Assembly (NCBI RefSeq): GCF_000247645.1
Contig: NZ_AHWA01000006.1
Span: 453,125 to 517,124, forward strand
Source of the DNA: Salinibacterium sp. PAMC 21357
GTDB taxonomy: Bacteria > Actinomycetota > Actinomycetes > Actinomycetales > Microbacteriaceae
Length of the DNA stretch: 64,000 nucleotides
Reading direction: 5' to 3'
Shown piece after piece: positions 34,693 to 44,698 of the stretch. Position numbers and translations under genes: made by a program. Under the pieces are notes generated by a model. The model ran no database searches and had not been told where the DNA came from. It worked only from the letters and a program-made list of their open reading frames with translations. Every line of letters starts with the position of its first letter. Positions within the stretch are counted from its first letter, which is position 1.

Positions 34693-35904
34693 GTGAACCA
34701 AAGCTCTGCGCCGTCGCCCAGTGGCACCGCTGGTCGTGGCGATCGCACCCGGCGTCACAATCTGTCGCGAGTGCTGACGCTCTTGCACCGCGGGGCGCAG
34801 TTGCGTTCGCAGTTGACGTCGCAGACGGGGCTGAACCGCTCGACCATTGCGGCGCTCGTTGCCGAACTCGCAGAGTTGGGTCTGGCCTACGAGAGTGACC
34901 CTGATCCCACTCGCCAGGTGGGGCGTCCGTCACCGATGGTGAATGCGGATGCTCGCACCGTGGCGATTGCAATCAACCCTGAGGTTGACGCCATCACGGT
35001 CGGTGTTGTGGGGCTCGATGGCACCCTGCTCAAGCGGGTGCGGTACGAGACGGAGTCTCCGCCGACGGTGGCCGAGTTTGTGAAGATCTCGAGTGTGATC
35101 ATCGAGAGCCTTAAGGGCGAGTACGAGACTGCCGGCCGGGTTGTTGGCGTCGGCGTTGCGGTGCCCGGTTTGGTTCGCGTCGAAGATGGTTTGGTGCGCT
35201 GGGCGCCTCACTTGGAGTGGCGAGATGAACCTGTCAGCCAGCTTTTGGCTGCGGCAACGGGCTACCCCGTGTGGACCGCAAATGATGCGAGCGTTGGCGC
35301 ATTCGCCGAGCACATTTATGGTGCTGGTCGAGGAATTTCTGACCTTATCTATCTCAATGGTGGCGCGAGCGGTATCGGTGGCGGCATCATCAGCGACGGT
35401 CGCCCTCTGGTAGGACGTGCGGGCTATGCCGGAGAATTCGGCCACGTGCGCGTGGTCGACAGCGCTTCGGAGAACGGCACTCGCGAGGAGGGCAGCCTTG
35501 AAACTGAGGTGAACCGTGCTGCTCTTCTGCAGACGCTCGGGCTCACCAATGTCGACGCTGAGACTCTGGATGCTGCGCTGCAAGAGTCAACGGATCCTGC
35601 GGTGAGCGCGCTCGTGCGTCGCCAGTTGCTGTCGTTGAGCACGTCGTTGCGCAATGCCGTGAACGTGCTCAACCCTGAAGTGATTGTGCTCGGTGGGTTC
35701 TTGTCGTCGATCTTTGCGGCCGATCCCGAATTCTTGATCGAACGTGTCGCCGCTCAATCGCTTGAGCCGTCATTTGAGGCTGTGCAGATAGTGCCGGCAC
35801 AACTGGGTTCTGATCTGTTGATGATTGGCGCTGGCGAGCTGGCCTTTGCGCCGCTGCTCGACGACCCTTCAGCGTATTGTGCGGAGCTGGCCGGCTCTCG
35901 CTAG
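34693..35904 (+). CDS. ROK family transcriptional regulator (XylR-like)
   Basis: A 403-residue protein with an N-terminal helix-turn-helix (S-Q-T-G-L-N-R-S-T-I-A-A-L, about residues 43-55) and a ROK domain: V-G-V-A-V-P-G-L-V near 155-163, T-A-N-D-A-S near 193, and G-A-G-R-G-I-S-D-L-I-Y-L-N-G-G-A-S-G-I-G near 212. The gene closes the xylose operon and is expected to bind sugar and repress the xyl promoters. Its GTG start is 41 nt after the permease gene. Confidence 0.9.
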   Translation: MNQSSAPSPSGTAGRGDRTRRHNLSRVLTLLHRGAQLRSQLTSQTGLNRSTIAALVAELAELGLAYESDPDPTRQVGRPSPMVNADARTVAIAINPEVDAITVGVVGLDGTLLKRVRYETESPPTVAEFVKISSVIIESLKGEYETAGRVVGVGVAVPGLVRVEDGLVRWAPHLEWRDEPVSQLLAAATGYPVWTANDASVGAFAEHIYGAGRGISDLIYLNGGASGIGGGIISDGRPLVGRAGYAGEFGHVRVVDSASENGTREEGSLETEVNRAALLQTLGLTNVDAETLDAALQESTDPAVSALVRRQLLSLSTSLRNAVNVLNPEVIVLGGFLSSIFAADPEFLIERVAAQSLEPSFEAVQIVPAQLGSDLLMIGAGELAFAPLLDDPSAYCAELAGSR

Positions 35905-35932
35905 CGAGGAGCTTGGCGCGGGGTGCTGATTT

Positions 35933-37570
35933 TTAGCCGCTGGCCGCAGCGGTGCGCCGAATGTGCGACCGTGCGTGTTCGATGGCTGGCTCGAGTTCGG
36001 CAAATAGGTGGTTGGGGTGTCGAAGCGAGCTGATCACTCCGAGTCGTTTCAGCACATCCAGATGTTCGGGGCGGATGCCCTTGATGATCACGGTCACCCC
36101 ACGCTTTTCGAGGGCGGTGATGAGTTCGGTCAGGGTGTGAGCACCGGTGGCGTCGATGAGGTGAAGCTGCGACAGCCGCACGATCACGACTTCGAGGCCT
36201 TCGTGTTCGTTGATGCGGTCGATGAGGCGTTCTGCTGCTCCGAAGAAGAGCGAGCCGTCGATGCGAAAGAGGGCGATGCGTTCGTCGCCAGCTTCGGGGG
36301 AGCCGGGAAGCTCTTCACGGTGCACTCCGCTGGCTTTGCTCATCGCACGAAGGGCGAAGAAGGCGGCGGCAGCAATTCCGATGCCGACGGCGATGATGAG
36401 GTCGAAGCTCACCGTGATGATGCCGGTGATGACGAATACGGCAGCTTCAGCTTTGCCGGTGTGCAACATCGTTTTGATCAGGGTGGGGGAGACCATGCGG
36501 GCTGCGGTGGCCATGAGCACACCCGAAAGTGCTGCCAAGGGGATGACCGCAACGACCTGAGCGGCGAGGTACACGACGGTCAGCAGCGCGAGGGAATGCA
36601 CGACTGCCGAGAGGCGAGTGCGACCGCCAGACCGAACGTTCACGGCCGTGCGGGCGATGGCGCCGGTGGCCGGCATCCCGCCAAAGAAGCTGGAAGCGAC
36701 GGATGCCAGCCCCTGGCCCACAAGTTCACGGTCGGCGTTGTAGGGCCCAGTGTCTGACATGCCAGCGGCGACGCGGGCGGAGAGCAGAGATTCGATTGCC
36801 GCGAGGGCGGCGACGGCGAAGGCCGGACCAATCAGCGTGGTGAGGTCGAAGTCGAACGACGGCACGGCGGGGGCCGGCAGCGAGGCGGGCAGTTCGCCGA
36901 TGGTGGCCAGCGGAAGGTTCAGCGCCTGGGCAACGATGGTGACGATCGCAATGGCGATGAAGGATGCCGGAAGGCGTCCGCTGATGCGTGAGAGCAGCAG
37001 CATGATGGCAATCACGGCGGCGACAACGGCCAGCGGCAGCACGGCGGCGGGCCACTGGGCGGCAGCGATGAAGGCCCCAGCCGCGAGCACGGAGTTGGTG
37101 GGGTGTTCGGTGCCTTCGGTGCCGAGCGCCGAGGGCACTTGCTGCAGGAAGATGATGATGCCGATGCCGACAGTGAAGCCTTCGATGACGGGCCAGGGGA
37201 TGTAGCTGACGGTGCGGCCGAGGCGCAGCACGCCCGCGACGACGACGATGATGCCCGCGAGCAGGGTGACGATCGCAACAGCTTCGACACCGTGACTGAC
37301 GACGATGGGAGCAAGCACGACAACCATCGCGCCGGTGGGGCCGGAGACCTGCACATTGGAGCCACCGAAGACTGCCGCAACGATGCCCGCGACGATGGCG
37401 GTGATGAGCCCAGCTTCGGCGCCGACTCCGGAACTAACGCCAAAGGCGAGAGCGAGGGGCAGGGCGACGATGCCGACGGTCACGCCGGCGATCAGGTCGC
37501 CGCGCCAGCTGGTGCGGAGTAGACGGTAGTCCGTGACGCTGGGCAGGAGCGCCTTCCACGAACGTTTCAT
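35933..37570 (-). CDS. SulP family anion transporter with STAS domain
   Basis: A 545-residue protein with about ten to twelve membrane segments (residues 20-410) and a C-terminal STAS domain (about 430-530; D-A-T-G-A-H-T is the phosphorylation-type D-x-S/T-G motif). The N-terminus W-R-G-D-L-I-A-G-V-T-V-G-I-V-A-L-P-L is the SulP signature. Transport of sulfate or bicarbonate is possible. It overlaps the stop of an arsR-type gene, its probable regulator. Confidence 0.93.
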   Translation of the reverse strand: MKRSWKALLPSVTDYRLLRTSWRGDLIAGVTVGIVALPLALAFGVSSGVGAEAGLITAIVAGIVAAVFGGSNVQVSGPTGAMVVVLAPIVVSHGVEAVAIVTLLAGIIVVVAGVLRLGRTVSYIPWPVIEGFTVGIGIIIFLQQVPSALGTEGTEHPTNSVLAAGAFIAAAQWPAAVLPLAVVAAVIAIMLLLSRISGRLPASFIAIAIVTIVAQALNLPLATIGELPASLPAPAVPSFDFDLTTLIGPAFAVAALAAIESLLSARVAAGMSDTGPYNADRELVGQGLASVASSFFGGMPATGAIARTAVNVRSGGRTRLSAVVHSLALLTVVYLAAQVVAVIPLAALSGVLMATAARMVSPTLIKTMLHTGKAEAAVFVITGIITVSFDLIIAVGIGIAAAAFFALRAMSKASGVHREELPGSPEAGDERIALFRIDGSLFFGAAERLIDRINEHEGLEVVIVRLSQLHLIDATGAHTLTELITALEKRGVTVIIKGIRPEHLDVLKRLGVISSLRHPNHLFAELEPAIEHARSHIRRTAAASG

Positions 37571-37932
37571 CGGGCATCCGGAATCTCAGGCAGGCTGTTC
37601 ACAAGCTCGCGCTGGCTGTCGGCATCGGTGAGAATCTCGCCGAGCAGCACGCGCGCGACACGGAGGAGTTCAGAAATTTGGGGATGAGCGAGGCGGTAGT
37701 AGACGACGCTAGCGCGGCGCTCGGAGACGACGAGCCCGTAGCGGCGCAGCACGGCGAGGTGTTGCGAGAGGTGGGAGGCTTCGAGCCCGGTATCGGCGAG
37801 CATCGTGGTGACCGACGCTTCGTCGGTGCTCGATAAGATTTCGAGCACCCGGATGCGGTGCGGATGCGCCAGCCCTTTGAAGAGATTCGCCTTGATTTCG
37901 TAGAGCGGCCTGCGCTCATCGAGAACGGCCAT
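37567..37932 (-). CDS. ArsR family transcriptional regulator
   Basis: A 121-residue winged-helix regulator: F-K-G-L-A-H-P-H-R-I-R-V-L-E-I-L near residue 18, recognition helix L-E-A-S-H-L-S-Q-H-L-A-V-L at 49-61, and wing R-R-A-S-V-V-Y-Y-R. No cysteine pair for metal sensing (C-x-C) is present, so the ligand is unlikely to be a soft metal. It forms an operon with the SulP gene. Confidence 0.9.
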   Translation of the reverse strand: MAVLDERRPLYEIKANLFKGLAHPHRIRVLEILSSTDEASVTTMLADTGLEASHLSQHLAVLRRYGLVVSERRASVVYYRLAHPQISELLRVARVLLGEILTDADSQRELVNSLPEIPDAR

Positions 37933-38008
37933 TCGTGTGCTCCTGTTCGGTGCGTGCGATGTGGTTGCGATGTGGTCGCGACAGCAAGTACTCGCCCACT
38001 TGCTGAAT

Positions 38009-38022
38009 TGATGTAATCATCA
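38009..38022 (-). promoter_or_regulatory. Dyad TGATG-TAAT-CATCA, candidate ArsR operator
   Basis: A perfect 5-bp inverted repeat with 4-nt centre and AT-rich flanks, 77 nt upstream of the arsR start. It resembles ArsR/SmtB sites. Nothing else recognisable lies in the 200-nt gap to tadA. Confidence 0.55.
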
Positions 38023-38132
38023 TATCAGGGATCTTGGAGTCAAGAATCTGCCGTTAGCGAGATCATTACCTGCACGAACACAGGGCCCCCTGTGGACAAC
38101 AAACCAGCGATCAGACCCCCACTCCTCACAAT

Positions 38133-39370
38133 ATGAGCATGTCTAACGCTCTGACGACCATCGCCGACCAGGTTCGCCACCGCGTTCGCCGTGACGGCGT
38201 TGACCTGTCGCAAGACAGTGAACTCGCGTCGCGCTATGTGCGCGACGAGGTGCGTCGTTACAGCGAGCGTGCTCTAGGTGGCTCAGTGCCACTGCTGGCT
38301 GATGAAGCGCAAGCCGCTCGCGAGGTTGTGGCCGCTCTGACGGGCTACGGCCCGCTCCAACCTTTCTTCGATGACGACACCGTCGAAGAGTTGTGGATCA
38401 ACGGACCCGAGCACGTGTTCGTTGCCCGCAACGGCGTGCCTGAGTTCACGGGCATCCGCCTCACTGATGGTCAGGTTCGTGATCTGGTGGAGCGGATGCT
38501 GCAAACCTCGGGTCGTCGCGTCGACCTAAGTTCTCCGTTCGTTGACGCATCCCTGCCGGATGGTTCGCGCTTGCACGTCGTGATTCCGGATGTCACACGG
38601 CGCCACTGGGCGGTGAACGTGCGCAAGTTCAGCCGAAGCATCCGCGATCTTAATCGGCTTGTTGAGCTCGGCAGTCTCACCCAGCATGCGGCCGACTATT
38701 TACGGCTCTGCGTGCTCTCGGGCCAAAATATTGTCGTGTCAGGGGCGACTCAGAGCGGCAAGACCACGATGCTCAATGCGTTGCTGGCGGCGGCCCGCCC
38801 CAATGAACGTGTCGTCACCGTCGAGGAGACCTTCGAGCTGAGCGTTGCCAGTCACGACCATGTCGGAATGCAATGTCGGCAACCGAGCCTTGAAGGCACC
38901 GGTGAGATCAGCCTGCGCCGCCTCATCAAAGAGGCGTTACGGATGCGCCCCGAGCGGTTGGTGGTTGGCGAGGTGCGCGATGCCGATCGCTCGACCTCCT
39001 TATTGCGCTCAACAGTGGGCTGCCGGGCATGTCGAGCATTCACGCCAACAGCGCACGCGAGGCTCTCGTGAAGCTGTGCACGCTTCCGCTGCTGGCCGGT
39101 CGCAATATCGATTCCAGCTTCGTCGTTCCGACGGTCGCCAGTTCGGTGGATGTCGTGGTCCATTGTGAGCTGACCGCCGACGGTACGAGACGCGTGGTAG
39201 AAATCTCGTCGCTCACGGGTGAGGTGAGTGACGGGGTGATCGACAGCAGTCTTCTCTTCCGCATCGTGGAGGGCACGCTCACCCACACGGGTGCCGTACC
39301 TGCGCGGCTCTCCAAATTTCACGCCGCTGGCATCGACGCGGTCTCGCACCTGCTGAAGGCTGTCGCATGA
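38133..39370 (+). pseudogene. TadA/CpaF-type secretion ATPase, frameshifted
   Basis: The two frames together give about 412 residues, the family length. The first part has Walker A (G-A-T-Q-S-G-K-T-T) near residue 206 and the Asp/His-box region R-M-R-P-E-R-L-V-V-G-E-V-R-D near 272-285. At about 38990 the family sequence changes to the -1 frame, D-L-L-I-A-L-N-S-G-L-P-G-M-S-S-I-H-A-N-S-A-R-E (the H-A-N motif), and runs on to 39370. One added C in GATCGCTCGACC would restore the gene. It powers assembly of the Tad pilus. ATGA overlap with tadB supports a functional operon, so a missing base in the sequence is likely. Confidence 0.85.
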
Positions 39371-40233
39371 GTCTGATGCTGGGAATCGTGCTCGCAGTCG
39401 GTGTCATTTTGATCGCAGCAACCTTCCTGTGGCCGGCCACAGGCGAACGCCGGGAGCGAGGTCGCTCCGCTGTCTCGCTTCGCGTGAGGGAGAGGCTGGT
39501 GCAGGCAGGGCTGCCGACGACGAGCCCGGTGGTTGTCGTGATTGTGTCGCTCGCGTTGAGTTTCGCGGTAGCAGCGATCACTTTTGTGCTGACGTCGGTG
39601 ATCGCCGTTGTGCTCTGCGCCGCCGCGGCAGCCCTCATATTGCCCACACTGGGCATCAGCTGGCGGGCGCGTGTGCGTCGCCGAGCAACTCGGGTGGTGT
39701 GGCCGGATGTTGTCGACCAGTTGGTGTCCGCCGTGCGGTCGGGCCTCGCCCTCCCCGACAGCCTCATGACGCTAGCCCAGACCGGCCCCGCCGTCACCCG
39801 CAGCGCTTTCGCGGCCTTCGCTTCCCGCTATCGGGCGACCGGAAACTTCTCAGTTGCCGTCGATGAACTCAAGGTGGCGCTCGCCGACCCGGTTGCTGAT
39901 CGCATCCTCGAAACTTTGCGGATGTCGCGCGAAGTTGGCGGCAGCGAACTCACGAACGTCCTGCGCAGTCTCAGCGTCTACCTGCGTCAGGAAGCGGCGA
40001 TTCGTTTGGAAGTCGAAGCCCGGCAATCGTGGGTCATGAATGCGGCCCGACTTGGATTGGCCGCGCCCTGGATCGTGCTGTTCTTGCTGACCACTCGGCC
40101 CGAAGCGGCGCTCGCCTACAACTCTGCCGGTGGTGCTGTACTCATCGTTGTGGGGCTCGTGCTGTCGGCGGTGGCCTACCGAATGATGGCGGGCATCGGC
40201 CGTCTTCCTGAGCAGCCGAGGTGGTTCGCATGA
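39367..40233 (+). CDS. tadB: TadB-like pilus assembly membrane protein (GspF family)
   Basis: A 288-residue protein with two hydrophobic segments at the N-terminus, a cytoplasmic GspF-type domain (about 95-220, including V-R-S-G-L-A-L-P-D-S-L and R-M-S-R-E-V-G-G-S-E-L) and two C-terminal membrane segments. With TadC it forms the inner-membrane platform of the Tad system. Its ATG overlaps the tadA stop. Confidence 0.9.
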   Translation: MSLMLGIVLAVGVILIAATFLWPATGERRERGRSAVSLRVRERLVQAGLPTTSPVVVVIVSLALSFAVAAITFVLTSVIAVVLCAAAAALILPTLGISWRARVRRRATRVVWPDVVDQLVSAVRSGLALPDSLMTLAQTGPAVTRSAFAAFASRYRATGNFSVAVDELKVALADPVADRILETLRMSREVGGSELTNVLRSLSVYLRQEAAIRLEVEARQSWVMNAARLGLAAPWIVLFLLTTRPEAALAYNSAGGAVLIVVGLVLSAVAYRMMAGIGRLPEQPRWFA

Positions 40234-41168
40234 GTGACGCACTCGCGTGGGCGCTTGTCACCGGGATCATAGGCGGGTTGGGGCTGTGGTCAATTCTGAG
40301 CCTCATTCCGCGGCTAAGTCGACCAACGTTGGCGACGCGAGTTGCCCCGTACGTGATCGATGTTTCTGCGGGAGCCCGCGAACATTTGGTCCCGCGCTCC
40401 GTCGGTCCGTTGCCGGTCCTGGGTGTGCTGCTCGTGCCCGTCATGCGCTGGCTGCGAGACACCCTTGCTTCGGTCGTCGGGGGTAGCGAGCAGATCGTGC
40501 GCCGTCTCCGCCAGTCTGGCTCAGAGCTGACGCTAGAGGCTTACCGCTCCCAACAATTGCTCTCGGTTCTGGGGGGAGCGATGGCCGGAGTCGTCTTCGA
40601 CATTGCGGTCGCGAATCACAAACAGGTTCCGCTGATTGCGCAAGCGGTGCTCGTGGTCGTTGGCGGTGTCGCGGGAATCACCCTGCGCGATTATCTGCTG
40701 CAGCGCGCGGCCAAAAACCGCATCCGTCGTCTCACCGCCGAGTTGCCCGTGGTCCTCGAGTTTTTGGCCCTTAGTCTGTCGGCTGGTGAGGGAATTCTGG
40801 ATGCCGTGCGTCGCGTCTCGCACGTGGGTGGCGGTGAGCTGTCCCGAGAACTCGCTCGCGTCATCTCCTCGGTCAACACCGGGCTGCCGTTTGGGGAGAC
40901 CTTGGGTGTGCTCGCCCGCGAACTCGAGCTCGCTCCGTTCTCTCGCTGCGTTGACCAAATCCTAGGTGCGCTTGATCGCGGCAGCCCCCTGTCGGAGGTG
41001 TTGCAGGCTCAAGCTCAGGATGCCCGCGAGGAATCCAAGCGCGAACTGCTCGAAGTCGCCGGCAAGAAAGAGGTCGCGATGCTCTTTCCGCTCGTGTTCC
41101 TCATTCTGCCGATAACGATCGCTTTCGCGATCTACCCGGGTATCTTCGTGTTACAGGTGGGGTTTTAG
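40230..41168 (+). CDS. tadC: TadC-like pilus assembly membrane protein (GspF family)
   Basis: A 312-residue partner of TadB with the same layout: first membrane segment at residues 4-22, GspF region at about 165-270 (L-S-A-G-E-G-I-L-D-A-V-R-R, L-D-R-G-S-P-L-S-E-V-L) and a final membrane segment I-T-I-A-F-A-I-Y-P-G-I-F. ATG 40230 overlaps the tadB stop. Confidence 0.9.
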   Translation: MSDALAWALVTGIIGGLGLWSILSLIPRLSRPTLATRVAPYVIDVSAGAREHLVPRSVGPLPVLGVLLVPVMRWLRDTLASVVGGSEQIVRRLRQSGSELTLEAYRSQQLLSVLGGAMAGVVFDIAVANHKQVPLIAQAVLVVVGGVAGITLRDYLLQRAAKNRIRRLTAELPVVLEFLALSLSAGEGILDAVRRVSHVGGGELSRELARVISSVNTGLPFGETLGVLARELELAPFSRCVDQILGALDRGSPLSEVLQAQAQDAREESKRELLEVAGKKEVAMLFPLVFLILPITIAFAIYPGIFVLQVGF

Positions 41169-41191
41169 GGGTTCGCCAGTATGTTCGGTCG

Positions 41192-42796
41192 CTAGCGCCG
41201 CGCAACTTGCAGCGCGGCCGAAACAGCCCGCGCCTGCTCCAGCGCCGTCGCGACGGGAGTCACCACATCCCGCTCTACGACCTCGTCGACCGCGGCGAGA
41301 AGACGGCGGCGCGTGCGACGCCGACGATCGCCAGCAGCGACAGCGCTGAGCGCCGCCGCCAACAAACCCAGCACGATGCCGACGAGTACCGCCGCAATCA
41401 GTAGCAGTGTCGGTATCGCCCATCCAGTGAGTGGGCCTTCCTCCACGGTGGGGAGTGGGAACGCCGGCAGTCCAAACGTCGGCAGCAGCGCGGTGCCCAC
41501 TAACCAGAGGGCGCCGCCCAACCCGGCGATCGTCGCGATCCACTGCACGATGCCGACGAGCACCCACCACCACGAACCTTTGGCGGGCAGAGGAGTGCGG
41601 GCAATAGCAAGGTCGAGGGTGGCCGGCAGGGTGTCGAGGGCGTGCTCCGCGGTAGTGCGCGCGGCAGCCCGCCACGGGGCAGAAACTCCGGCCCCGGCGT
41701 CGTCAGTGAACGTGCGAACGGCCATCGACATCCGGGCTTGGGCGCCAGCGCTCAAGAGCGGCATGCTCGTCCGGTGAACATCGGGGTCATCGCCACGACG
41801 CTTTGGGCCAAGACCCAAGCGAGTGAGCGGGTCAGCGCGCAAACGACCAATCCATGACACGAGCGGCCACCCGGTGGCCTGCCCGGAACGCTTGCGATAC
41901 GAACGAGCAACAGCGGATGCCACGATGTCGACTCCCGCAGCGGTCCCGACCTCATCACGCAGGCGAGCGGTGCCCTTCGCGCTCAACTTCTGCGGTGAAC
42001 CCGGATCGTCGATGCGCGCGGCAAGGGTCTGCACGTCAGCGCTGAGTCGCGCATCCCGCACCGCCTTCGACGCCGCAAGATCGCCAATCGCTTTGCGCAA
42101 CGCGTCAATACCTTCGCCCGTGCGGGCACTCACCGGCAGCACTCGGGCGCGAGGAATGCCATCACGTTCAACGATCGCCTGGAGCGACTTCACGACGGCG
42201 GCACGGTCATCCGCACTCAGCAGGTCAACCTGATTAAGCACGACGAGAGTCACGGCCGCGTGCTTAGCGTGCGGCGCGATGAACTGCGCGTGCAACACAT
42301 CGTCGGCATACTTTTGCGGGTCAACGACCCAGATCAGAGCATCCACTTGCCCGGCGAGACGTTCGGCGACAGTACGATTGCTGGCTTCCACGGAATCGAC
42401 GTCGGGCAGGTCGACGAGCACGAGCTTGCTGGCACGCGCATCGAAGGGTGTCGAGGGTTCGACCCGCTCTCGAATCTCAAGCCAGTCAAGCAGTTCGCTC
42501 GCGCCGGCAGCCTCCCACGTCACCGCGAGAGCCTGCGAGGTGGTGGGACGGCGCACGTGTGCGACAGCGACCTCCTCGCCTACCAGAGCGTTGACGAGAC
42601 TCGACTTGCCCGATCCGGTCGCGCCAAAGACGCCGACCACGGTGTGTTCGGGGGAGCGGGAGCGGCGCGCTTCGGTCTGCGTCAGCAGGGCACGGGCATC
42701 GTCGAGTACGTCGGCGGGAATACGTCCGTCGCCCGCCTCAGTGACGGTGCGCAACGCGACAATTCGCTCGTCAAGGTTCGGCTTGGCGGCGCTCAC
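41192..42796 (-). CDS. Dynamin-like/YfjP-type membrane GTPase (second of pair)
   Basis: A 534-residue protein with a GTPase domain (residues 50-235): G1 G-A-T-G-S-G-K-S-S near 55-63, G3 D-L-P-D-V-D-S near 129, G4 N-Q-V-D near 187. Two hydrophobic segments at about 410-430 and 455-485 anchor it in the membrane, followed by a basic helical tail. It overlaps the upstream GTPase gene by 4 bases. Such pairs in actinobacteria resemble bacterial dynamins that remodel membranes. Function not established here. Confidence 0.85.
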   Translation of the reverse strand: MSAAKPNLDERIVALRTVTEAGDGRIPADVLDDARALLTQTEARRSRSPEHTVVGVFGATGSGKSSLVNALVGEEVAVAHVRRPTTSQALAVTWEAAGASELLDWLEIRERVEPSTPFDARASKLVLVDLPDVDSVEASNRTVAERLAGQVDALIWVVDPQKYADDVLHAQFIAPHAKHAAVTLVVLNQVDLLSADDRAAVVKSLQAIVERDGIPRARVLPVSARTGEGIDALRKAIGDLAASKAVRDARLSADVQTLAARIDDPGSPQKLSAKGTARLRDEVGTAAGVDIVASAVARSYRKRSGQATGWPLVSWIGRLRADPLTRLGLGPKRRGDDPDVHRTSMPLLSAGAQARMSMAVRTFTDDAGAGVSAPWRAAARTTAEHALDTLPATLDLAIARTPLPAKGSWWWVLVGIVQWIATIAGLGGALWLVGTALLPTFGLPAFPLPTVEEGPLTGWAIPTLLLIAAVLVGIVLGLLAAALSAVAAGDRRRRTRRRLLAAVDEVVERDVVTPVATALEQARAVSAALQVARR

Positions 42797-44553
42797 GAGT
42801 TGCCCTCCGCGGCACGCGCGACATCCGCGAGCAGCGCCTGCGATTCACGCCGCAGCGAATCGGGAGTCGCACCAAAACGCAACGGTTCGAACGCAACGCT
42901 CACCCGCGCGAGTTCGGCATCGAACAGAACGCGAACGCGAGTCTGCAGGTCTTCGCGGGCTTCGCTCGCCAGACGACGCACAGCATCCTCGCCAAAGATC
43001 GTCTCGAGAAGCTTCTGGCCAAGCACCGCCGAACCACCCGCAATCGCAATCTCGCCGCCGGTGAGACCACCGGTCGAGGCGAACACCACAATCATGAGCG
43101 CGACTGTGACCACGTTCAGGCCGAGCGAGAGAACGCGAGCTCGGATGCGCTTATCCCCAGCGTTGTCGTGAATAAGCTGCATTAGCGCTCCCTGCCACTC
43201 GCGAATCATCGCAGTTGTGGCGCGAGGTAACTCGGGGCTTTCGCGGGCAAGATCCGGATGCTCTTGGGCGATCGCCGCGCCCGCCGGGCTGCGTTCGAGC
43301 CCGGCCCACGCTGCCGCGGCAGCGCGCCCGGCTTGGTCGACGATCACGGTCTGCAGCCCGGTTTCGATCTGGGTTTCGACTTCAACTACAGGGCTGGGGG
43401 TGCCGGTGATCCACGCTGTGGCGCGGTCGCGTGCCGCGGAGAACCACGAGTCGACCTTCCGAAAGAAGTCGGAGGTGCCGACGAAGTCTTGCCAGCGTGC
43501 CAACACTTCACCGCGCATGAGCGCACCGTTCTGGGTTGCGGCATCCACGGCCTCGAGTGCGGTCTCGTAGTGCGACGCGGCGGTGGCACGAGCGGCGGTG
43601 ATCCAGTCGAGTTGCTGCTGACGAGCATCCGCAATCACGGCCACCTGGCGGTCGAGTTCGCTAATGGCGCCGCTGAGAGTGCGGGCTGCGATGCGCGAGC
43701 GTTCGGCCCGGTCGCCTGCGATGGAGGAGAGCCACTCGCGCGGCTGTTCGACAGCGCTGGCCGGCAGCATGCCGAGTTCATCAAGGGGCTGCTCGTCGAT
43801 GGAGAAAACGGGAGCGTCGCTGAGGCCGCGGTCGTCGAGCATCATCTGGAGGTCGGGCAGGATCTCGTCGAGAGCGCCGGGCGGCACCCGGTTGAGCACG
43901 ATGCCGACGGTGATGGATCGAGCGGCAGCGTTTTCGAGAAGGCGCCACGGCACGGCATCCGCATAGCGATTTGCGGTCGTGACGAACAGCCACAGGTCGG
44001 CGGCGGCAAGCAGCTGCGTAGCAAGGGCGCGGTTCTCGTCGGCAACCGAGTCGATATCCGGGGCGTCGATGATCGCGAGCGAACGGGGAACGCTCTCGTG
44101 CTCGAGAAGCATGAGTTCGCCAATTCGTGATTCTTCGGGAGTATCGCCCGCACTCGACGCCGGCGTTCCGGGAGCACTGATGCGGCCGCGCACACGCGCG
44201 AGCCCCGGCAGGATGCGGTCGCTCGCGAACCATCCCGCATCCACGGGAGCGTGCACCAGTATCGGCTGCCGAGTCGTGGGGCGAATAACGCCGGCCCGAG
44301 TCGTGGCGACGCCGAGCAGCGCATTCACGATCGTTGACTTGCCAGACCCAGTCGACCCACCTACCACCGCAAGCAGTGGCGCATCAAGGTCAGCCAAACG
44401 GGGGCGGATGTAGTCGTCAATCTGACGAACGGCGGCAGCGGCAGCCTCGCGCTGCGTTACAACACCATCGAGATTGAGCGTCAACCCGGCATCCGCAAGA
44501 GAGGCCCGCAGGCGCTCAAGCGAGAGGATCGCGGGCGAACTGTTATCGGTCAC
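42793..44553 (-). CDS. Dynamin-like/YfjP-type membrane GTPase (first of pair)
   Basis: A 586-residue protein: G1 G-G-S-T-G-S-G-K-S-T near 64-73, G3 D-A-P-D-I-D-S near 166, G4 degenerate (L-N-R-V-P). A coiled-coil-like middle (about 290-400) leads to two hydrophobic segments near 480-520. It lies directly upstream of the second GTPase, with which it probably forms a heteromeric complex. The gene starts with GTG 44553. Confidence 0.85.
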   Translation of the reverse strand: MTDNSSPAILSLERLRASLADAGLTLNLDGVVTQREAAAAAVRQIDDYIRPRLADLDAPLLAVVGGSTGSGKSTIVNALLGVATTRAGVIRPTTRQPILVHAPVDAGWFASDRILPGLARVRGRISAPGTPASSAGDTPEESRIGELMLLEHESVPRSLAIIDAPDIDSVADENRALATQLLAAADLWLFVTTANRYADAVPWRLLENAAARSITVGIVLNRVPPGALDEILPDLQMMLDDRGLSDAPVFSIDEQPLDELGMLPASAVEQPREWLSSIAGDRAERSRIAARTLSGAISELDRQVAVIADARQQQLDWITAARATAASHYETALEAVDAATQNGALMRGEVLARWQDFVGTSDFFRKVDSWFSAARDRATAWITGTPSPVVEVETQIETGLQTVIVDQAGRAAAAAWAGLERSPAGAAIAQEHPDLARESPELPRATTAMIREWQGALMQLIHDNAGDKRIRARVLSLGLNVVTVALMIVVFASTGGLTGGEIAIAGGSAVLGQKLLETIFGEDAVRRLASEAREDLQTRVRVLFDAELARVSVAFEPLRFGATPDSLRRESQALLADVARAAEGNS

Positions 44554-44698
44554 TGCTTAAGCATGCCGGGTGCCGGGCCAGTTCGCTAACTTTTGTTGCT
44601 GTGCAATAGCGGTGTCGGATCCTTCGCCCGTTCGCGGCTCAGTCCTAGACTGGTCGAGGCCTGCGCCGCCGCAGGCTTCCCCGACGAGAAGGATGCTT

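Noticed and set aside
33416..34972. A 518-codon open frame on the minus strand opposite the sugar permease gene
   Set aside because: It is antisense to a clear XylH-type gene, is rich in Asp, His, Arg and Gln without any domain, and results from high-GC codon bias.
38980..39000. Programmed ribosomal frameshift in tadA
   Set aside because: There is no slippery heptamer or adjacent stem-loop, and the family is not known to use recoding; a missing base explains the data more simply.
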